IMG/VR virus record: IMGVR_UViG_3300028115_000054
Span: 1-38,334 of that record
Length of the DNA: 38,334 bases
Origin: a virus
Strand: one strand, 5' to 3'
Each line of letters starts with the position of its first letter. Positions within the stretch are counted from its first letter, which is position 1. The translations under genes were made by a program, and so were the position numbers. Positions 19,385 through 28,269 of this stretch are shown piece by piece. The notes under the pieces were generated by a model. That model saw nothing but the letters and a program-made list of their open reading frames with translations, did no database searches and was not told where the DNA came from.

Positions 19385-21298
19385 TTAAAATAATGATACT
19401 ACTCTACCTTTGATATCTACATCTGGATACTTCACCTCAAAACAAGTTGGGTCTTTTGGTGGGTATACGATTCCATCACGAGTCGCATTCTTAATGTTGT
19501 ATTTATTTGATGAGTAGCTTCCATCGTACTTATTTACAATTTGCAACCCACCATTACCATCGGTGTCAGGTCTTACTACACTTTGAACACCATCGATACC
19601 ATCTAATAGAACGTAAATGTCAGTCAATACGATTGGCTTATTGATACCCATTCTATCGGTATTAAAGTATTTTTTCAATGCGTCAATACATTTTAACAAT
19701 ACCTCATTTGAGTTATAATTTGGAAGAACTATAATCTCGAAATCAATACCAATGTTTACAATGTATGCATTCTTGATGTTTACAGCATCAGTCAATATAC
19801 GGTAATACGATAAGTAGTTTTGTAAATTTTGTTTTGTAGCAGGATTAAGTTGAGTCAACTTTTTATTAGAATCATACCCCAATGTATAGAAGTTAATTGC
19901 TAATGGGTTGGGGATTGGGTCTGGGCCATCATCCAATAGTGTATTAATTTGAAAATCAGGAGCAGCATATGCTTTTGCTACCGAACCAAATTGAGGTGGT
20001 AATGCGTATGCTCTTAACAAATAATCTTCTTTAGTTACTGCTCTATTTTGTGCTCTAAAATATGCTATTGCGTTATTACGAACTTCTTCAAGTTCTTCTT
20101 CGTAAGCACCACCACCTGCGGCAACTTCATTAGTTACTGCTACTGAATTTTTAACAACATTAAATGTATCACTAATCAATGCGGTTTCATCAGTTTCGAT
20201 AACTCGTTCTATAATGTTGGTAAGGTCTGAAGAAGGTACGTTATCCACTACACCATTTCCAACTCGATAAGTAACAGTTAGTGTGGTGTTTGAAGGAGCA
20301 ACTCCATATGTCTTAACATACATAAAGTTTGATGGGTCGATACCTTGGTCTAAGTCACCACTCGATGGGTATAATGCAGACCCTACATTATCTGGATTAG
20401 GTAGGATTTCTTCATCTGCATTAGATGAAACACCACTACCAAATTGAATATCAATTTCTCCCTCATCGGTTATACGAGTTACAAATCGCTTAGGGACTCT
20501 TTTTAGTTTTAATAGAGAAGGTGTTTCATTTGCATATGCGGACATTGCTATTGAGTAATCGGTTGTATTTGGTAATTCTTCAAATACAGTATCTTGTGCA
20601 AGATAATCTACTTTAGTCCACTCATCACCATCATCATCCATAATTTGGATTACATCGATTAAACCATCATCATCAGATAATCTTATTTTATCATATGGTT
20701 TTGGAGATTCAAATTCATATTGAACTGATTTTTCTTTCCCACTAACAGCTTTTACATACTTTTTTAACAAGTAGTAGACTGGCTCATTTGTGTTTTCATC
20801 TACCTGATATACGGAAACTTCAGTAGGGTCAAACGATGATGAAAATCCAAATCTTACTTTGTTTATAGTCGAGAACTCTACATCTGAATTGGTAGAAGAA
20901 CCTACGACCATACCTTCTTTTAAGGTTAGAGCGTAATCCCAATTAGGTCGTACATTATCACCACTACCTTGTGCGGGTAGTATTTGGTATACAGTTAGAG
21001 TTGTAGTAGCAGGAACATATAATTTCGGCTTATAACCAAACGCTTGTGCTATTGTAAATACATTAGATTTTTCTTGAGCTTCTTCAAGTACCGATTCTCT
21101 TAACTGAACATCAGTATAGTATGAAAGTACATCACCTACATATGATGCCATTTCCATAAACATCATACCAGGAGATGACTCGTTAAAATCATTATAGGTT
21201 TGTGGGAAATAGTTTTTTGTAAAGTCAATAAGATTCTTACGAATCTCACCGAAATCTCTACCAACTAAACTCACATCTTTTTTTATGTTCTCTGCCAT
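19385..21298 (-). CDS. gp6: Baseplate wedge protein gp6
   Basis: The 637-aa product matches the gp6/gpJ-like baseplate family and is close to T4 gp6 in length (660 aa). Diagnostic N-terminal sequence includes FTKNYFPQTYNDFNESSPGM then MFMEMASYVGDVLSYYTDVQ. The middle has the AVTKEDYLLRAYALPPQFGS block that is typical of the family. gp6 dimers form the inner ring of the wedge and drive baseplate opening during tail contraction. It follows gp25 by 9 nt and has a GAGGAT ribosome site. Confidence 0.93.
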   Translation of the reverse strand: MAENIKKDVSLVGRDFGEIRKNLIDFTKNYFPQTYNDFNESSPGMMFMEMASYVGDVLSYYTDVQLRESVLEEAQEKSNVFTIAQAFGYKPKLYVPATTTLTVYQILPAQGSGDNVRPNWDYALTLKEGMVVGSSTNSDVEFSTINKVRFGFSSSFDPTEVSVYQVDENTNEPVYYLLKKYVKAVSGKEKSVQYEFESPKPYDKIRLSDDDGLIDVIQIMDDDGDEWTKVDYLAQDTVFEELPNTTDYSIAMSAYANETPSLLKLKRVPKRFVTRITDEGEIDIQFGSGVSSNADEEILPNPDNVGSALYPSSGDLDQGIDPSNFMYVKTYGVAPSNTTLTVTYRVGNGVVDNVPSSDLTNIIERVIETDETALISDTFNVVKNSVAVTNEVAAGGGAYEEELEEVRNNAIAYFRAQNRAVTKEDYLLRAYALPPQFGSVAKAYAAPDFQINTLLDDGPDPIPNPLAINFYTLGYDSNKKLTQLNPATKQNLQNYLSYYRILTDAVNIKNAYIVNIGIDFEIIVLPNYNSNEVLLKCIDALKKYFNTDRMGINKPIVLTDIYVLLDGIDGVQSVVRPDTDGNGGLQIVNKYDGSYSSNKYNIKNATRDGIVYPPKDPTCFEVKYPDVDIKGRVVSLF

Positions 21299-21307
21299 TT
21301 TTTATCC

Positions 21308-21742
21308 TCAGACAATAGATACGTTACCTTGTTCAGTTACGAATATTGTTATTTGTGTATTTGCTCCAGTTTCAGTTACTCTAACTCTAAGTGATATATC
21401 TACTCTATTCAAGTCTTCTTTAGAATCTACATTTACATCATCTACAATTATATAGGGTAACCAAAATTTAATATCATTTCTTAATGAATCTTCCAACTCG
21501 TTGTTTATATTTTCAGATATTTGTTCAAATAGTAATGAATATATATCAGAACCAAATAATGGTTGAAATGGTCGTTCACCTTTACGAGTTAATAATAAGT
21601 TTTTTAGGTTTGATATTGCCTGCTCTTCGGTAGTATAAGATAACTTAAATAAAGGCTCACCACCCAGTGGTAGTTGAACTCCAATTGCCTTATTCCGTTT
21701 AAGGTCTAATGGGTTTATCTTATATTCTTTACGAGTTGGCAT
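21308..21742 (-). CDS. gp25: Baseplate wedge protein gp25 (gpW/TssE-like)
   Basis: The 144-aa protein contains NLLLTRKGERPFQPLFGSDI then YSLLFEQI, the conserved core of gp25/gpW family proteins and of the TssE sheath initiator. It fits T4 gp25 (132 aa) in length. The protein joins the wedge to the first sheath ring. Its start overlaps the stop of the upstream gene by 1 nt, and gp6 follows directly, as is usual in T4-like phages. Confidence 0.95.
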   Translation of the reverse strand: MPTRKEYKINPLDLKRNKAIGVQLPLGGEPLFKLSYTTEEQAISNLKNLLLTRKGERPFQPLFGSDIYSLLFEQISENINNELEDSLRNDIKFWLPYIIVDDVNVDSKEDLNRVDISLRVRVTETGANTQITIFVTEQGNVSIV

Positions 21743-22215
21743 TATTTACCCTTCTTCTTATCAATCGCTTTCATTAGTTGAGAATAATCTCGTGTAACTG
21801 CGTTTACAACTGCTTTACCAGCTTCAGTTTGTTGAAGTTGTTGTGCTGATACTTGACCACCTTCTGCTGTTTGGAATGTTGATTGTTGTGTGTTTAATCC
21901 ACCACCCCAACCTTGTGCTTGAGATGCATTAAATACACCACCAGGCCCATTAATACTTCTCCACTCACCACCTTGAGCGGTTTCATTTAACATATCGTTC
22001 AACATAGAATTACCAGTAAACGATTGGTTATTTGTATGGGAAGTCTCAAAGATGTGGTCTACATCAAGCGGGTCTCTTTCAACAACTTTTGGTTGTGATT
22101 GTTTCATCTCTTTAAGGATAGATTCACGAAGGGACTTTTCACGTTTAGCCACTTCCTTCTTCACTTCTTCCTTAATGATAAGTTGAATCGCTTTAATTAG
22201 TTTCTTTGTATCCAT
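21742..22215 (-). CDS. Hypothetical baseplate-operon protein with basic coiled N-terminus
   Basis: The 157-aa product has a charged helical N-terminus (MDTKKLIKAIQLIIKEEVKK and onward to about residue 40). A Gln/Gly-rich middle (AQGGEW, GWGGGLNTQQSTFQTAEGGQ) and a short helical end follow. It lies between gp5-like and gp25 genes, and similar small proteins occur there in marine T4-like phages. Function is unknown; a structural or chaperone role is inferred from position. The upstream gap is short and contains no clear ribosome site. Confidence 0.6.
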   Translation of the reverse strand: MDTKKLIKAIQLIIKEEVKKEVAKREKSLRESILKEMKQSQPKVVERDPLDVDHIFETSHTNNQSFTGNSMLNDMLNETAQGGEWRSINGPGGVFNASQAQGWGGGLNTQQSTFQTAEGGQVSAQQLQQTEAGKAVVNAVTRDYSQLMKAIDKKKGK

Positions 22216-22239
22216 AGTAATAAATATGTTTGTATATAA

Positions 22240-23250
22240 TTATTGTTTCATTAATGTTAACTGAGTTTTGATTTGTGTTGCCTTTGCCGATAGTTCTGCA
22301 AATGGAGCGGCCAATGGTGTCAGAGGTGGGGTTGCAGTAATACTTGCCATTTTAGTTGATAATGTAATTAGTGAGTTTGTAACTTCTTCCAATTGTGTAA
22401 ACATCACATCCATATCAGCTTTCCAATTTGTAGTTGATACATTAACTGACTTCTTACCACTAATCAAAACTGAGTCCGATTTTGAGTTAAGAACTATTCG
22501 GTCTGAATTTAATATGATTTGGGGATTCTTGTAAATATTTTGTGGAGTTACTCCCAATGAGAATCCGTTTGATGACTTCAATCCAATAGTTTGTTTAGAC
22601 CCTAACCAAATTGATGAATCATCTTCATTAATATCTTCTATAACAAATTTGTTATATCCTTTGGATTGGCCACCATTTCTGATAATAGTAATTGGACTCT
22701 CAGGAGTGCTGGACTTCCAAGATGGTTTGTTATCAGCACCTTTTATTTTATTGTCACTAATAGTAACATTATTAGGCGTGTACCCAAATCTTATAGACTG
22801 ACCATATCTACCTTCGTGGATAATATCTCCAAGAAATGGTTGTAATTGTGATACACTTGAATCTTCAACAAATCCGTTTCCAAAGTCAACTTTAGAATCA
22901 GTAGAACTTTGAATAGGTATTCCGTTAAAGGCTTGACTAAAGTTTGGTGTAGACTTACCCTCGCTGTTAGTTAATTTGGGTAGTGCGTTGTGATTTACAT
23001 TTCGTTGGAGACCTACTACTGAAATGTAGTAATTCCGAGAAGACTGGCTTGACGCAGACGCTTCATCGGAATTAGCTACTATAACATAAACCTGTTCCCC
23101 TAAAATAGGAATGTGTCTTGAATTGGGACTCAATGGAAAGCATCTCAAGTTATTTTTAGATGCTCTATCTTGTAATGATACAATTATACTATTAAAGTTA
23201 TCTGGATTTGAATCTGATAAGTTTACTGATATTACTGTTCCTAATTTCAT
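22240..23250 (-). CDS. gp5: Baseplate hub/spike protein, gp5-like OB-fold
   Basis: The 336-aa protein begins with an OB-fold typical of gp5/VgrG spike proteins (MKLGTVISVNLSDSNPDNFN and LGEQVYVIVAN about residues 50-60). The block LGDIIHEGRYGQSIRFG (about 140-156) is highly conserved in marine T4-like gp5 homologues. The region about 215-275 has repeating short beta strands (SIWLGSKQTIGLKSS, QIILNSDRIVLNSKSDSVLI), consistent with a spike beta-helix. No lysozyme domain is visible, unlike T4 gp5. The start overlaps the upstream stop by 4 nt. Confidence 0.82.
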   Translation of the reverse strand: MKLGTVISVNLSDSNPDNFNSIIVSLQDRASKNNLRCFPLSPNSRHIPILGEQVYVIVANSDEASASSQSSRNYYISVVGLQRNVNHNALPKLTNSEGKSTPNFSQAFNGIPIQSSTDSKVDFGNGFVEDSSVSQLQPFLGDIIHEGRYGQSIRFGYTPNNVTISDNKIKGADNKPSWKSSTPESPITIIRNGGQSKGYNKFVIEDINEDDSSIWLGSKQTIGLKSSNGFSLGVTPQNIYKNPQIILNSDRIVLNSKSDSVLISGKKSVNVSTTNWKADMDVMFTQLEEVTNSLITLSTKMASITATPPLTPLAAPFAELSAKATQIKTQLTLMKQ

Positions 23251-23609
23251 TCATCATCTCCATCTTCTTTAGGGATGTCTTTTTCAACCTCATCGATTGC
23301 GTCCATCAGTTGTCTCTTTTCTTCATCACTTAGGATAAGACCACCTGCTTCACCACTATTACTATCCTTCATCATTCTTTGAACAATAGCAGCAAGTTTG
23401 ATTAAAGCATCATCGTTACGAACTGAAATGTCTAAGTATTCTTTAATCAATGGAACAACCACAGCGGCATCGTTGAGGTTTTTAACCATTGGTTCAAGTT
23501 GAGCAATCAGTAATTTGATTTGTCGGTCTTTCTTTTTTTGATTAGAATAGATGTCCGACATAATGTCTGAAAAACTCTTGTCCTTAAATAGTTTAGTATC
23601 TTTATCCAT
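23247..23609 (-). CDS. Small acidic-tailed protein coupled to gp55; gp33 candidate
   Basis: The 120-aa product is helical, with a basic N-terminal part (QKKKDRQIKLL) and an acidic tail (DEVEKDIPKEDGDDE). Its ATG overlaps the gp55 stop by 1 nt, so the two are made together. T4 gp33 (112 aa) is the late-transcription co-activator that binds RNA polymerase and the sliding clamp, and its size and pairing with gp55 would fit here. No gp33 motif is certain by eye and the hydrophobic clamp-binding C-terminus is not evident. I therefore call this hypothetical, with gp33 as one option. Confidence 0.55.
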   Translation of the reverse strand: MDKDTKLFKDKSFSDIMSDIYSNQKKKDRQIKLLIAQLEPMVKNLNDAAVVVPLIKEYLDISVRNDDALIKLAAIVQRMMKDSNSGEAGGLILSDEEKRQLMDAIDEVEKDIPKEDGDDE

Positions 23610-24319
23610 TAAAATTCCTCCACTCGGTGAGTTATTGGTAGAACATCACCCATCATATAATCAAGGTATAGTTCTTTGTAAATTATTTTCATTCTACCAA
23701 CCACCTTAGTGATGTATTGAGTCTGAACACCAGTTCTCTCTCTAATAAGTATGTAAAGTGCCTTTTTGTTGTATGAGTAAAGGTTGTCTCGTGTTCTAAA
23801 TAATTCAGTTAAGGAGTCAGCAATCTTTCTATCTCTATCTTTATCAAACAATGTAAAAACATTATAATCCATATAACTAACATAATAGTCCATAAAGTCT
23901 TTTAACGCTTCCGATTGTTTCTTCTCGTAAACCTCATTTATAATATTACGAGATGAGTCAATTACCTCAATACCATCTCGTGCTTTCATTCTAGCATAGT
24001 TAGCATTGTTTTCATTAAACAAATAGTTTCTAGCAATTACAGTAAAGTATGAAAACGCTCTACCATTATCACCATTGAATTTATGAATCTTCTCGTTTAA
24101 GAATGCTACTACGTTTGCTTTGACATCTTCGTATGGGACTTCAAAATAATAAGTCTTGTAAGTATGGATTACGTTTTCAGCAAGTTTATCAAATGGATAA
24201 TGAATGAATCTATTGTAGATTTTATTCTTCATTCGTTGGTCATCACAACTATTATATGCGTTAATTGCAATCTCAGTAATTTGTGTAAAATACCTTTTAT
24301 TCTTCCTTTTGCGTCCCAT
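23609..24319 (-). CDS. gp55: Late-transcription sigma factor gp55
   Basis: The 236-aa product begins MGRKRKNKRYFTQITEIAIN, then IYNRFIHYPFDKLAENVIHT. This is the N-terminal signature of gp55 in marine T4-like phages. The central AFSYFTVIARNYLFNENNANY segment is the sigma region 2-like part that recognises the late -10 element. gp55 binds host RNA polymerase core and directs it to late promoters, normally with the sliding clamp and gp33. T4 gp55 is 185 aa, so this one is longer at the C-terminus. Its start lies 23 nt inside the upstream gene. Confidence 0.9.
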   Translation of the reverse strand: MGRKRKNKRYFTQITEIAINAYNSCDDQRMKNKIYNRFIHYPFDKLAENVIHTYKTYYFEVPYEDVKANVVAFLNEKIHKFNGDNGRAFSYFTVIARNYLFNENNANYARMKARDGIEVIDSSRNIINEVYEKKQSEALKDFMDYYVSYMDYNVFTLFDKDRDRKIADSLTELFRTRDNLYSYNKKALYILIRERTGVQTQYITKVVGRMKIIYKELYLDYMMGDVLPITHRVEEF

Positions 24320-24578
24320 AGTATTTTTCCAATTCTTCGATTACTTCATATAAATTTTTGAAGATGAATCCCGTTTCATCATCTGCTTCGAATGAACCTA
24401 ACTTATCGAGCTCTTTCATTTTCTCCATCGAACTATCAATCTTAGCTGCAATATCTGAGATTAATAGTTCTTGTTCCAATACTACATCTTCGTATGCCTC
24501 GTTTTTACGAAGAAGATTTATCGTACTAAATAGAAATACGACTGTTGTTATTGATAATATAATAATTGTTGTAACCAT
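24297..24578 (-). CDS. Small membrane-anchored coiled-coil protein
   Basis: The 93-aa product has one N-terminal membrane segment (residues 2-23, TTIIILSITTVVFLFSTINL). An acidic amphipathic helix to about residue 65 and a short C-terminal helix follow. The topology would place the coil in the cytoplasm. Similar small proteins occur near gp55 in T4-like phages, but no function is known to me. It starts 2 nt before the upstream HD gene's stop region and runs 23 nt into gp55. Confidence 0.6.
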   Translation of the reverse strand: MVTTIIILSITTVVFLFSTINLLRKNEAYEDVVLEQELLISDIAAKIDSSMEKMKELDKLGSFEADDETGFIFKNLYEVIEELEKYYGTQKEE

Positions 24579-24579
24579 T

Positions 24580-25362
24580 TTATTCTTCTACAATATCTTT
24601 GAATGCGTCAAATACGCTCGTAGGTTTAACATCGTTATTGGTAAAAGTCTCACTTAGATTACCCTTCTTAGGTCTACCTGTTGTTTTACTACGAGTTGAT
24701 TTTACAGGATTCATCTCAGCTTCCCATCGCTTGTTTTCATAGATAGCTGCCATTTGGTCTGCTGTGTGCATTATGAATGGGATTGATGTAGCCAATCTAT
24801 CATCGTTGTTGTACTTGATGTAATACTCTTTGTTGTTTTCATCGTACAACCCATCGGTTAATCTCATACCAATCATTTCTTCTTCGGTATATCTAACACC
24901 AAAGTATTGTAGATTGTACATAGTTCGGTCATTGAGATTCATCCAATGGATTTTAGGATTGGTCTTATAAATTTTACCTTGATTCTTTACATGCCACTCC
25001 GAATCGTTTTTGATGTAATAATCCATTTCAGGAGTTCCCAACTTACCAAGGTCGTGGTGAAGGGCTGTGAAGATTAGTGTTTCTCTATCAAACTCTTCCA
25101 TAATCATACCAAGGTCTTGCCACAAGTCATACACCTTTAGTGCATTACGAGTAACACGAAGAACGTGGTCAATGTAACCACCTGGAAAAGCATTGTGGTA
25201 ATGCTCGACTGAAGATGCTGGGGTATATAATATACGTTCTTCAAAGTGGTCGTACATTTTGTTGAGTGATTCTAATCGGTCACCAGTAAAGGTTTGATTA
25301 ATTAGTTTACGAAACTTCTCGTAATTTTCTACGAGTTCTTCTGCGGTAAAGAAATCTAACAT
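24580..25362 (-). CDS. HD-domain phosphohydrolase
   Basis: The 260-aa product carries the HD metal-binding set: H66 in GGYIDHVLRV, H103-D104 in FTALHHDLGKLG, and D202 in HTADQMAA. HD proteins hydrolyse nucleotides or cyclic nucleotides. In a phage, likely substrates are dNTPs or a signalling nucleotide, but the sequence does not decide. Relatives are common in T4-like phages of marine bacteria. The C-terminus (about 215-245) is basic and low in complexity. It sits between ClpP and the membrane coil gene with almost no spacing. Confidence 0.85.
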   Translation of the reverse strand: MLDFFTAEELVENYEKFRKLINQTFTGDRLESLNKMYDHFEERILYTPASSVEHYHNAFPGGYIDHVLRVTRNALKVYDLWQDLGMIMEEFDRETLIFTALHHDLGKLGTPEMDYYIKNDSEWHVKNQGKIYKTNPKIHWMNLNDRTMYNLQYFGVRYTEEEMIGMRLTDGLYDENNKEYYIKYNNDDRLATSIPFIMHTADQMAAIYENKRWEAEMNPVKSTRSKTTGRPKKGNLSETFTNNDVKPTSVFDAFKDIVEE

Positions 25363-25363
25363 A

Positions 25364-25990
25364 TTAAATAATTTTATCTATAATTCCCAATTCTAATGCT
25401 TTTTCAGCTGACATAAAGTAGTCGGATGATTGAGAACTTTCCCAATACTCCTTATCCATCTTTGTGTTCTCTGCCATCAAAGCGTTACATTCATTTTCTA
25501 ATTCTTCACTAAATTTTGCGTTCGATTTGATATCACTCAATTTACCCATAACAATGGTAGACAATTGGTGAACCATAATCTTGGAGTGTTTAGATGCAGC
25601 ACGAGTACCAGTACCACAAGTAAGTAAAAGAGCTGCGGCTGACATAGCTGAACCTCTTACTATGATATTAAACTTAATACCTTGTTCTTCTTGAGTCTTC
25701 ATAAAGTCGATAAGAGCAAGGGTCTCGATTACATCACCACCAGGTGAATTTAGCAAGACATTAATAGTATCTACATTACCATTAATCTTTTTAAGTAATC
25801 GTACTTTAGATACAACATCGAATGTTAGTCCACTTACAATCTCATCTTGGATTAAGATTACATTGTCGGTTGTATCGATACCATAGTCAAACTCGCGATA
25901 GTAAATTCTTTGAGAATCACTTTCATCATTTGATTCGTAATTCATCTTATATTCACTATTACTTGTAGTACTGTTGTATAATTCATCCAT
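25364..25990 (-). CDS. clpP: ClpP-like serine protease
   Basis: The 208-aa protein has a full ClpP fold and catalytic triad. NSPGGDVIETLALIDFM (81-97) is the oxyanion region, Ser117 lies in VRGSAMSAAALLL, His141 in KIMVHQLS and Asp190 in SSDYFMSAEKALELGIID. The N-terminal ~30 residues are extra, acidic and poorly conserved; a later start at Met16 is possible. ClpP forms a barrel that needs an unfoldase. A phage copy could join host ClpX/A or process phage proteins such as a prohead scaffold; no partner ATPase of the Clp type is in the window. A host-type promoter lies upstream. Confidence 0.92.
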   Translation of the reverse strand: MDELYNSTTSNSEYKMNYESNDESDSQRIYYREFDYGIDTTDNVILIQDEIVSGLTFDVVSKVRLLKKINGNVDTINVLLNSPGGDVIETLALIDFMKTQEEQGIKFNIIVRGSAMSAAALLLTCGTGTRAASKHSKIMVHQLSTIVMGKLSDIKSNAKFSEELENECNALMAENTKMDKEYWESSQSSDYFMSAEKALELGIIDKII

Positions 25991-26015
25991 TGTTTATAAC
26001 TTGTTTATTTGTATA

Positions 26016-26046
26016 CAATATACGAAAAAAAATCCAATAATCCAAA
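26016..26046 (-). promoter_or_regulatory. Bacteroidota-type promoter for clpP
   Basis: On the minus strand TTTG (26043-26046) is followed after exactly 20 nt by TATATTG (26016-26022), 25 nt before the clpP ATG. The spacing equals that of seven other promoters in the window. The TTTG lies just inside the gap before the end of the upstream membrane-protein gene. Confidence 0.55.
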
Positions 26047-26047
26047 C

Positions 26048-27184
26048 TTATTTTCTTGGATTTCTAAGAGCAGACATATAAGTATGTTTTTTCTTCTTAG
26101 GTTTAGTTGGAAGTTCACCATAGAGTTTTTTTGCTTCTTCATCGGTAGGGATGAATTCTACATCTTCACGTTTCCTTGATTCTTTCTTGATTTCTTTAGG
26201 AGTTTCTTTGACTTCTTCCACTTCTTCTTTAGGAGCTTCTTCTCTCTCTTCTCCCACTTCATTTCGAGGTACTGATACTGCTTCCCCATCCTTACCATCA
26301 GAGGGAATAGGAATATCAGAACTACCATTACCCCCGATGTCAAAATCAAGATTAGTAGTAATAGTTTCATTTCCATCTTCTTCTTTTTTAGTTAATTTAT
26401 TTAGTGCTATTACCATTGAGATTGCAAGTGGGTCAAACACAAATACAATCAAAAGGGTAAATATATTTACTATAACATTCATTGGTTTGCCTGTAATCTC
26501 AGACATATATCTCAATGGTCCTACTTCAGCAGCAACCTCGTTGTTCGATTCTAAATCCAATATTTGTAAATCGAGTGAGGTAATCGAATCCGTGAATATC
26601 TCAATCTTCTTTGATATATCATTACGAGATTGAACTGCGGTTTCCAATTGGTTAGTTAATGTTCTTCTTTGTGATGATGAACTCGTTGTAATAATCTGAC
26701 CAGTCTCCTTGTCTTTATACTGAATCACATTATTAGAAAGTCCATTCCTTAATTCAGTAATAGACTCACTAAGTTCCTTCTTCTCTACATTAAAATAATC
26801 CAATTGTTCTTGGAATCGTTCCTTCTTTAATTCAATTACTTGAACTTGTTTATCCATCACACCTAATTGGTCAGCAGTCTTCTGATATGCTGATGTTAAG
26901 AATCCGTAGATACCTGCTGATGTGATTAACATAAGGACACCAACTGCGAGAGTAAGATACCACTTCATCCACCCAGCAGTCTTCCAATTATTATGTAGGT
27001 AAGATGCAAGGATTAGTTTAGAAAACTCCAATGCGCCTGCCATTATAATCACCTCAAGTCTTGCACCTGCGAACAAAGAACTCAGACCAAAGACCGAGTA
27101 GTATGCAGCAGACCCAGCAAGTGCTAAGGTACTAATGCTCATCAAAAAGATGAATATGTTCTTCCTATTAAAAAAATTTCTCAT
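26048..27184 (-). CDS. Four-helix membrane protein with periplasmic or cytoplasmic coiled coil and charged tail
   Basis: The 378-aa protein has predicted membrane helices at about 9-30, 42-62, 73-98 and 235-262. A coiled coil (about 105-215) lies between helices 3 and 4. The long hydrophilic tail from about 265 is rich in Glu, Lys and Pro (EEAPKEEVEEVKETPKEIKK) and ends in a basic stretch. The architecture resembles DUF4407-like membrane proteins. Similar proteins occur in other marine T4-like phages, but the role is unknown; superinfection exclusion or envelope remodelling are guesses. It is a single gene preceded by an intergenic region with several inverted repeats. Confidence 0.65.
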   Translation of the reverse strand: MRNFFNRKNIFIFLMSISTLALAGSAAYYSVFGLSSLFAGARLEVIIMAGALEFSKLILASYLHNNWKTAGWMKWYLTLAVGVLMLITSAGIYGFLTSAYQKTADQLGVMDKQVQVIELKKERFQEQLDYFNVEKKELSESITELRNGLSNNVIQYKDKETGQIITTSSSSQRRTLTNQLETAVQSRNDISKKIEIFTDSITSLDLQILDLESNNEVAAEVGPLRYMSEITGKPMNVIVNIFTLLIVFVFDPLAISMVIALNKLTKKEEDGNETITTNLDFDIGGNGSSDIPIPSDGKDGEAVSVPRNEVGEEREEAPKEEVEEVKETPKEIKKESRKREDVEFIPTDEEAKKLYGELPTKPKKKKHTYMSALRNPRK

Positions 27185-27256
27185 TTTTATTCCTAAAATT
27201 GGTTTTACTAACTTTGGGACTTGTACTTATTATCAAACTACGTTCTCGCTAAGCAG

Positions 27257-27318
27257 CTCAAGCCGTTGAGTTAACCTGATAAGAATAAATATCAGGAAAT
27301 AATTAATAAATTAATTAT
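27257..27318 (-). other. Cluster of three inverted repeats between the UV endonuclease and the membrane-protein gene
   Basis: Three inverted repeats follow each other. At 27299-27318 the arms ATAATTAAT and ATTAATTAT flank AA. At 27275-27296 the arms CCTGATA and TATCAGG flank 8 nt. At 27257-27270 CTCAA and TTGAG flank 4 nt. None has a U-run directly after it, so none is a classic intrinsic terminator. They could form an mRNA 3' end or a structured leader for the downstream membrane-protein gene. Confidence 0.45.
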
Positions 27319-27319
27319 A

Positions 27320-28249
27320 TCAAGCTTTCCCCATACTATGCCCTTTTGTATGTGTACCAAAATTGGAAAGATAATCTAATACTGTAAGTTCTTTCATCTT
27401 AGCTTCTACTTCAATGTCTAATGAATGACCATATGTGTTAATCTCAGAGTAGATGTAATCGGAGTGGGCTTGTGCTTTAACACCCTCTTCTTCGAGTTGT
27501 CTTGACTCAGAATAATGAACTAATGGTTTGTAGTCACCCCAAGTAGATATAGCCAATTCAAGTGCTTCTTGTTCGGTCAGACCACCTGTGTTGAACTTGT
27601 GGTGATGATAGTCAAATGTGATTGGGATACCAATACGTTCGTGTAGATACATAAGGTCTTTGACTGAATACATACTTGCTTTGTCATCGTTCTCCACAAC
27701 TAAACGAGACTGAACTGAGTCTGGTAGTCGTTTGAAGTTATCAATGAAACGATTCATAGCGGCAATCTTATCACCATACACACCATTACAATGAATGTTA
27801 ATTGGATTTTGATAACTACGTTCCAATCCCATAAGGTCAAAATGTTCTCCGTGTATAGAAAGGTCTCTAATGGTGTTTTCCACGACTTTCTCGTTAGGGG
27901 AGACCAACACATTGAATGGGCCAGGATGTGAAGTTATACGTTGTCCGTAGGTCTTAGCAAGCGTACCTGCCCCACGAAGTACATTAGAAAACTTCTCATA
28001 GTCAGGCATATCTGATAATTCGAACTCACTAGCCCAAGGAACGAGGTCAGAGGACATACGAAATAACTTGAAACCATTCTGATGATTCCATTTGATAATT
28101 TCTACAAGGTCTTTAGCATTTTGTAATGCAAGGTCGGATGACTTAGTTATACCTTCTTTGAGAAATGTTTTCTTAATCATACTACGATTGGTAGTAATCT
28201 TGTCCTTACGAAGGGTCATATTGATACAGCAATATCCGAGGTTTGTCAT
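27320..28249 (-). CDS. uvdE: UV-damage endonuclease UvdE/UvsE
   Basis: The 309-aa protein starts MTNLGYCCINMTLR, as most UvdE proteins do. Candidate metal-binding residues of the TIM-barrel site are H108 (ITSHPGPF), H153 (INIHCNGVYGDK), E186 (RLVVENDD), D213 and H216 (TFDYHHHKF), H245 (PLVHYSES) and E282 (VEAK). The enzyme nicks DNA 5' of UV photoproducts and some other lesions, starting excision repair. T4 itself uses the unrelated DenV glycosylase, so this is a functional substitute suited to surface-water phages. A promoter formed partly by the preceding terminator drives it. Confidence 0.93.
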   Translation of the reverse strand: MTNLGYCCINMTLRKDKITTNRSMIKKTFLKEGITKSSDLALQNAKDLVEIIKWNHQNGFKLFRMSSDLVPWASEFELSDMPDYEKFSNVLRGAGTLAKTYGQRITSHPGPFNVLVSPNEKVVENTIRDLSIHGEHFDLMGLERSYQNPINIHCNGVYGDKIAAMNRFIDNFKRLPDSVQSRLVVENDDKASMYSVKDLMYLHERIGIPITFDYHHHKFNTGGLTEQEALELAISTWGDYKPLVHYSESRQLEEEGVKAQAHSDYIYSEINTYGHSLDIEVEAKMKELTVLDYLSNFGTHTKGHSMGKA

Positions 28250-28269
28250 AGTGTTTTTCTTTTACTATA

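Noticed and set aside
22219-22226. Late-type motif (TATTTATT) before the 157-aa gene
   Set aside because: It is only 4 nt from the ATG and differs in the last base, so it does not fit the 20-22 nt spacing of the other copies.
26151-26633. Plus-strand 160-aa ORF
   Set aside because: It is antisense to the low-complexity acidic tail and last membrane helix of the 378-aa protein; the Ser/Leu-rich product reflects the complement of that codon bias.
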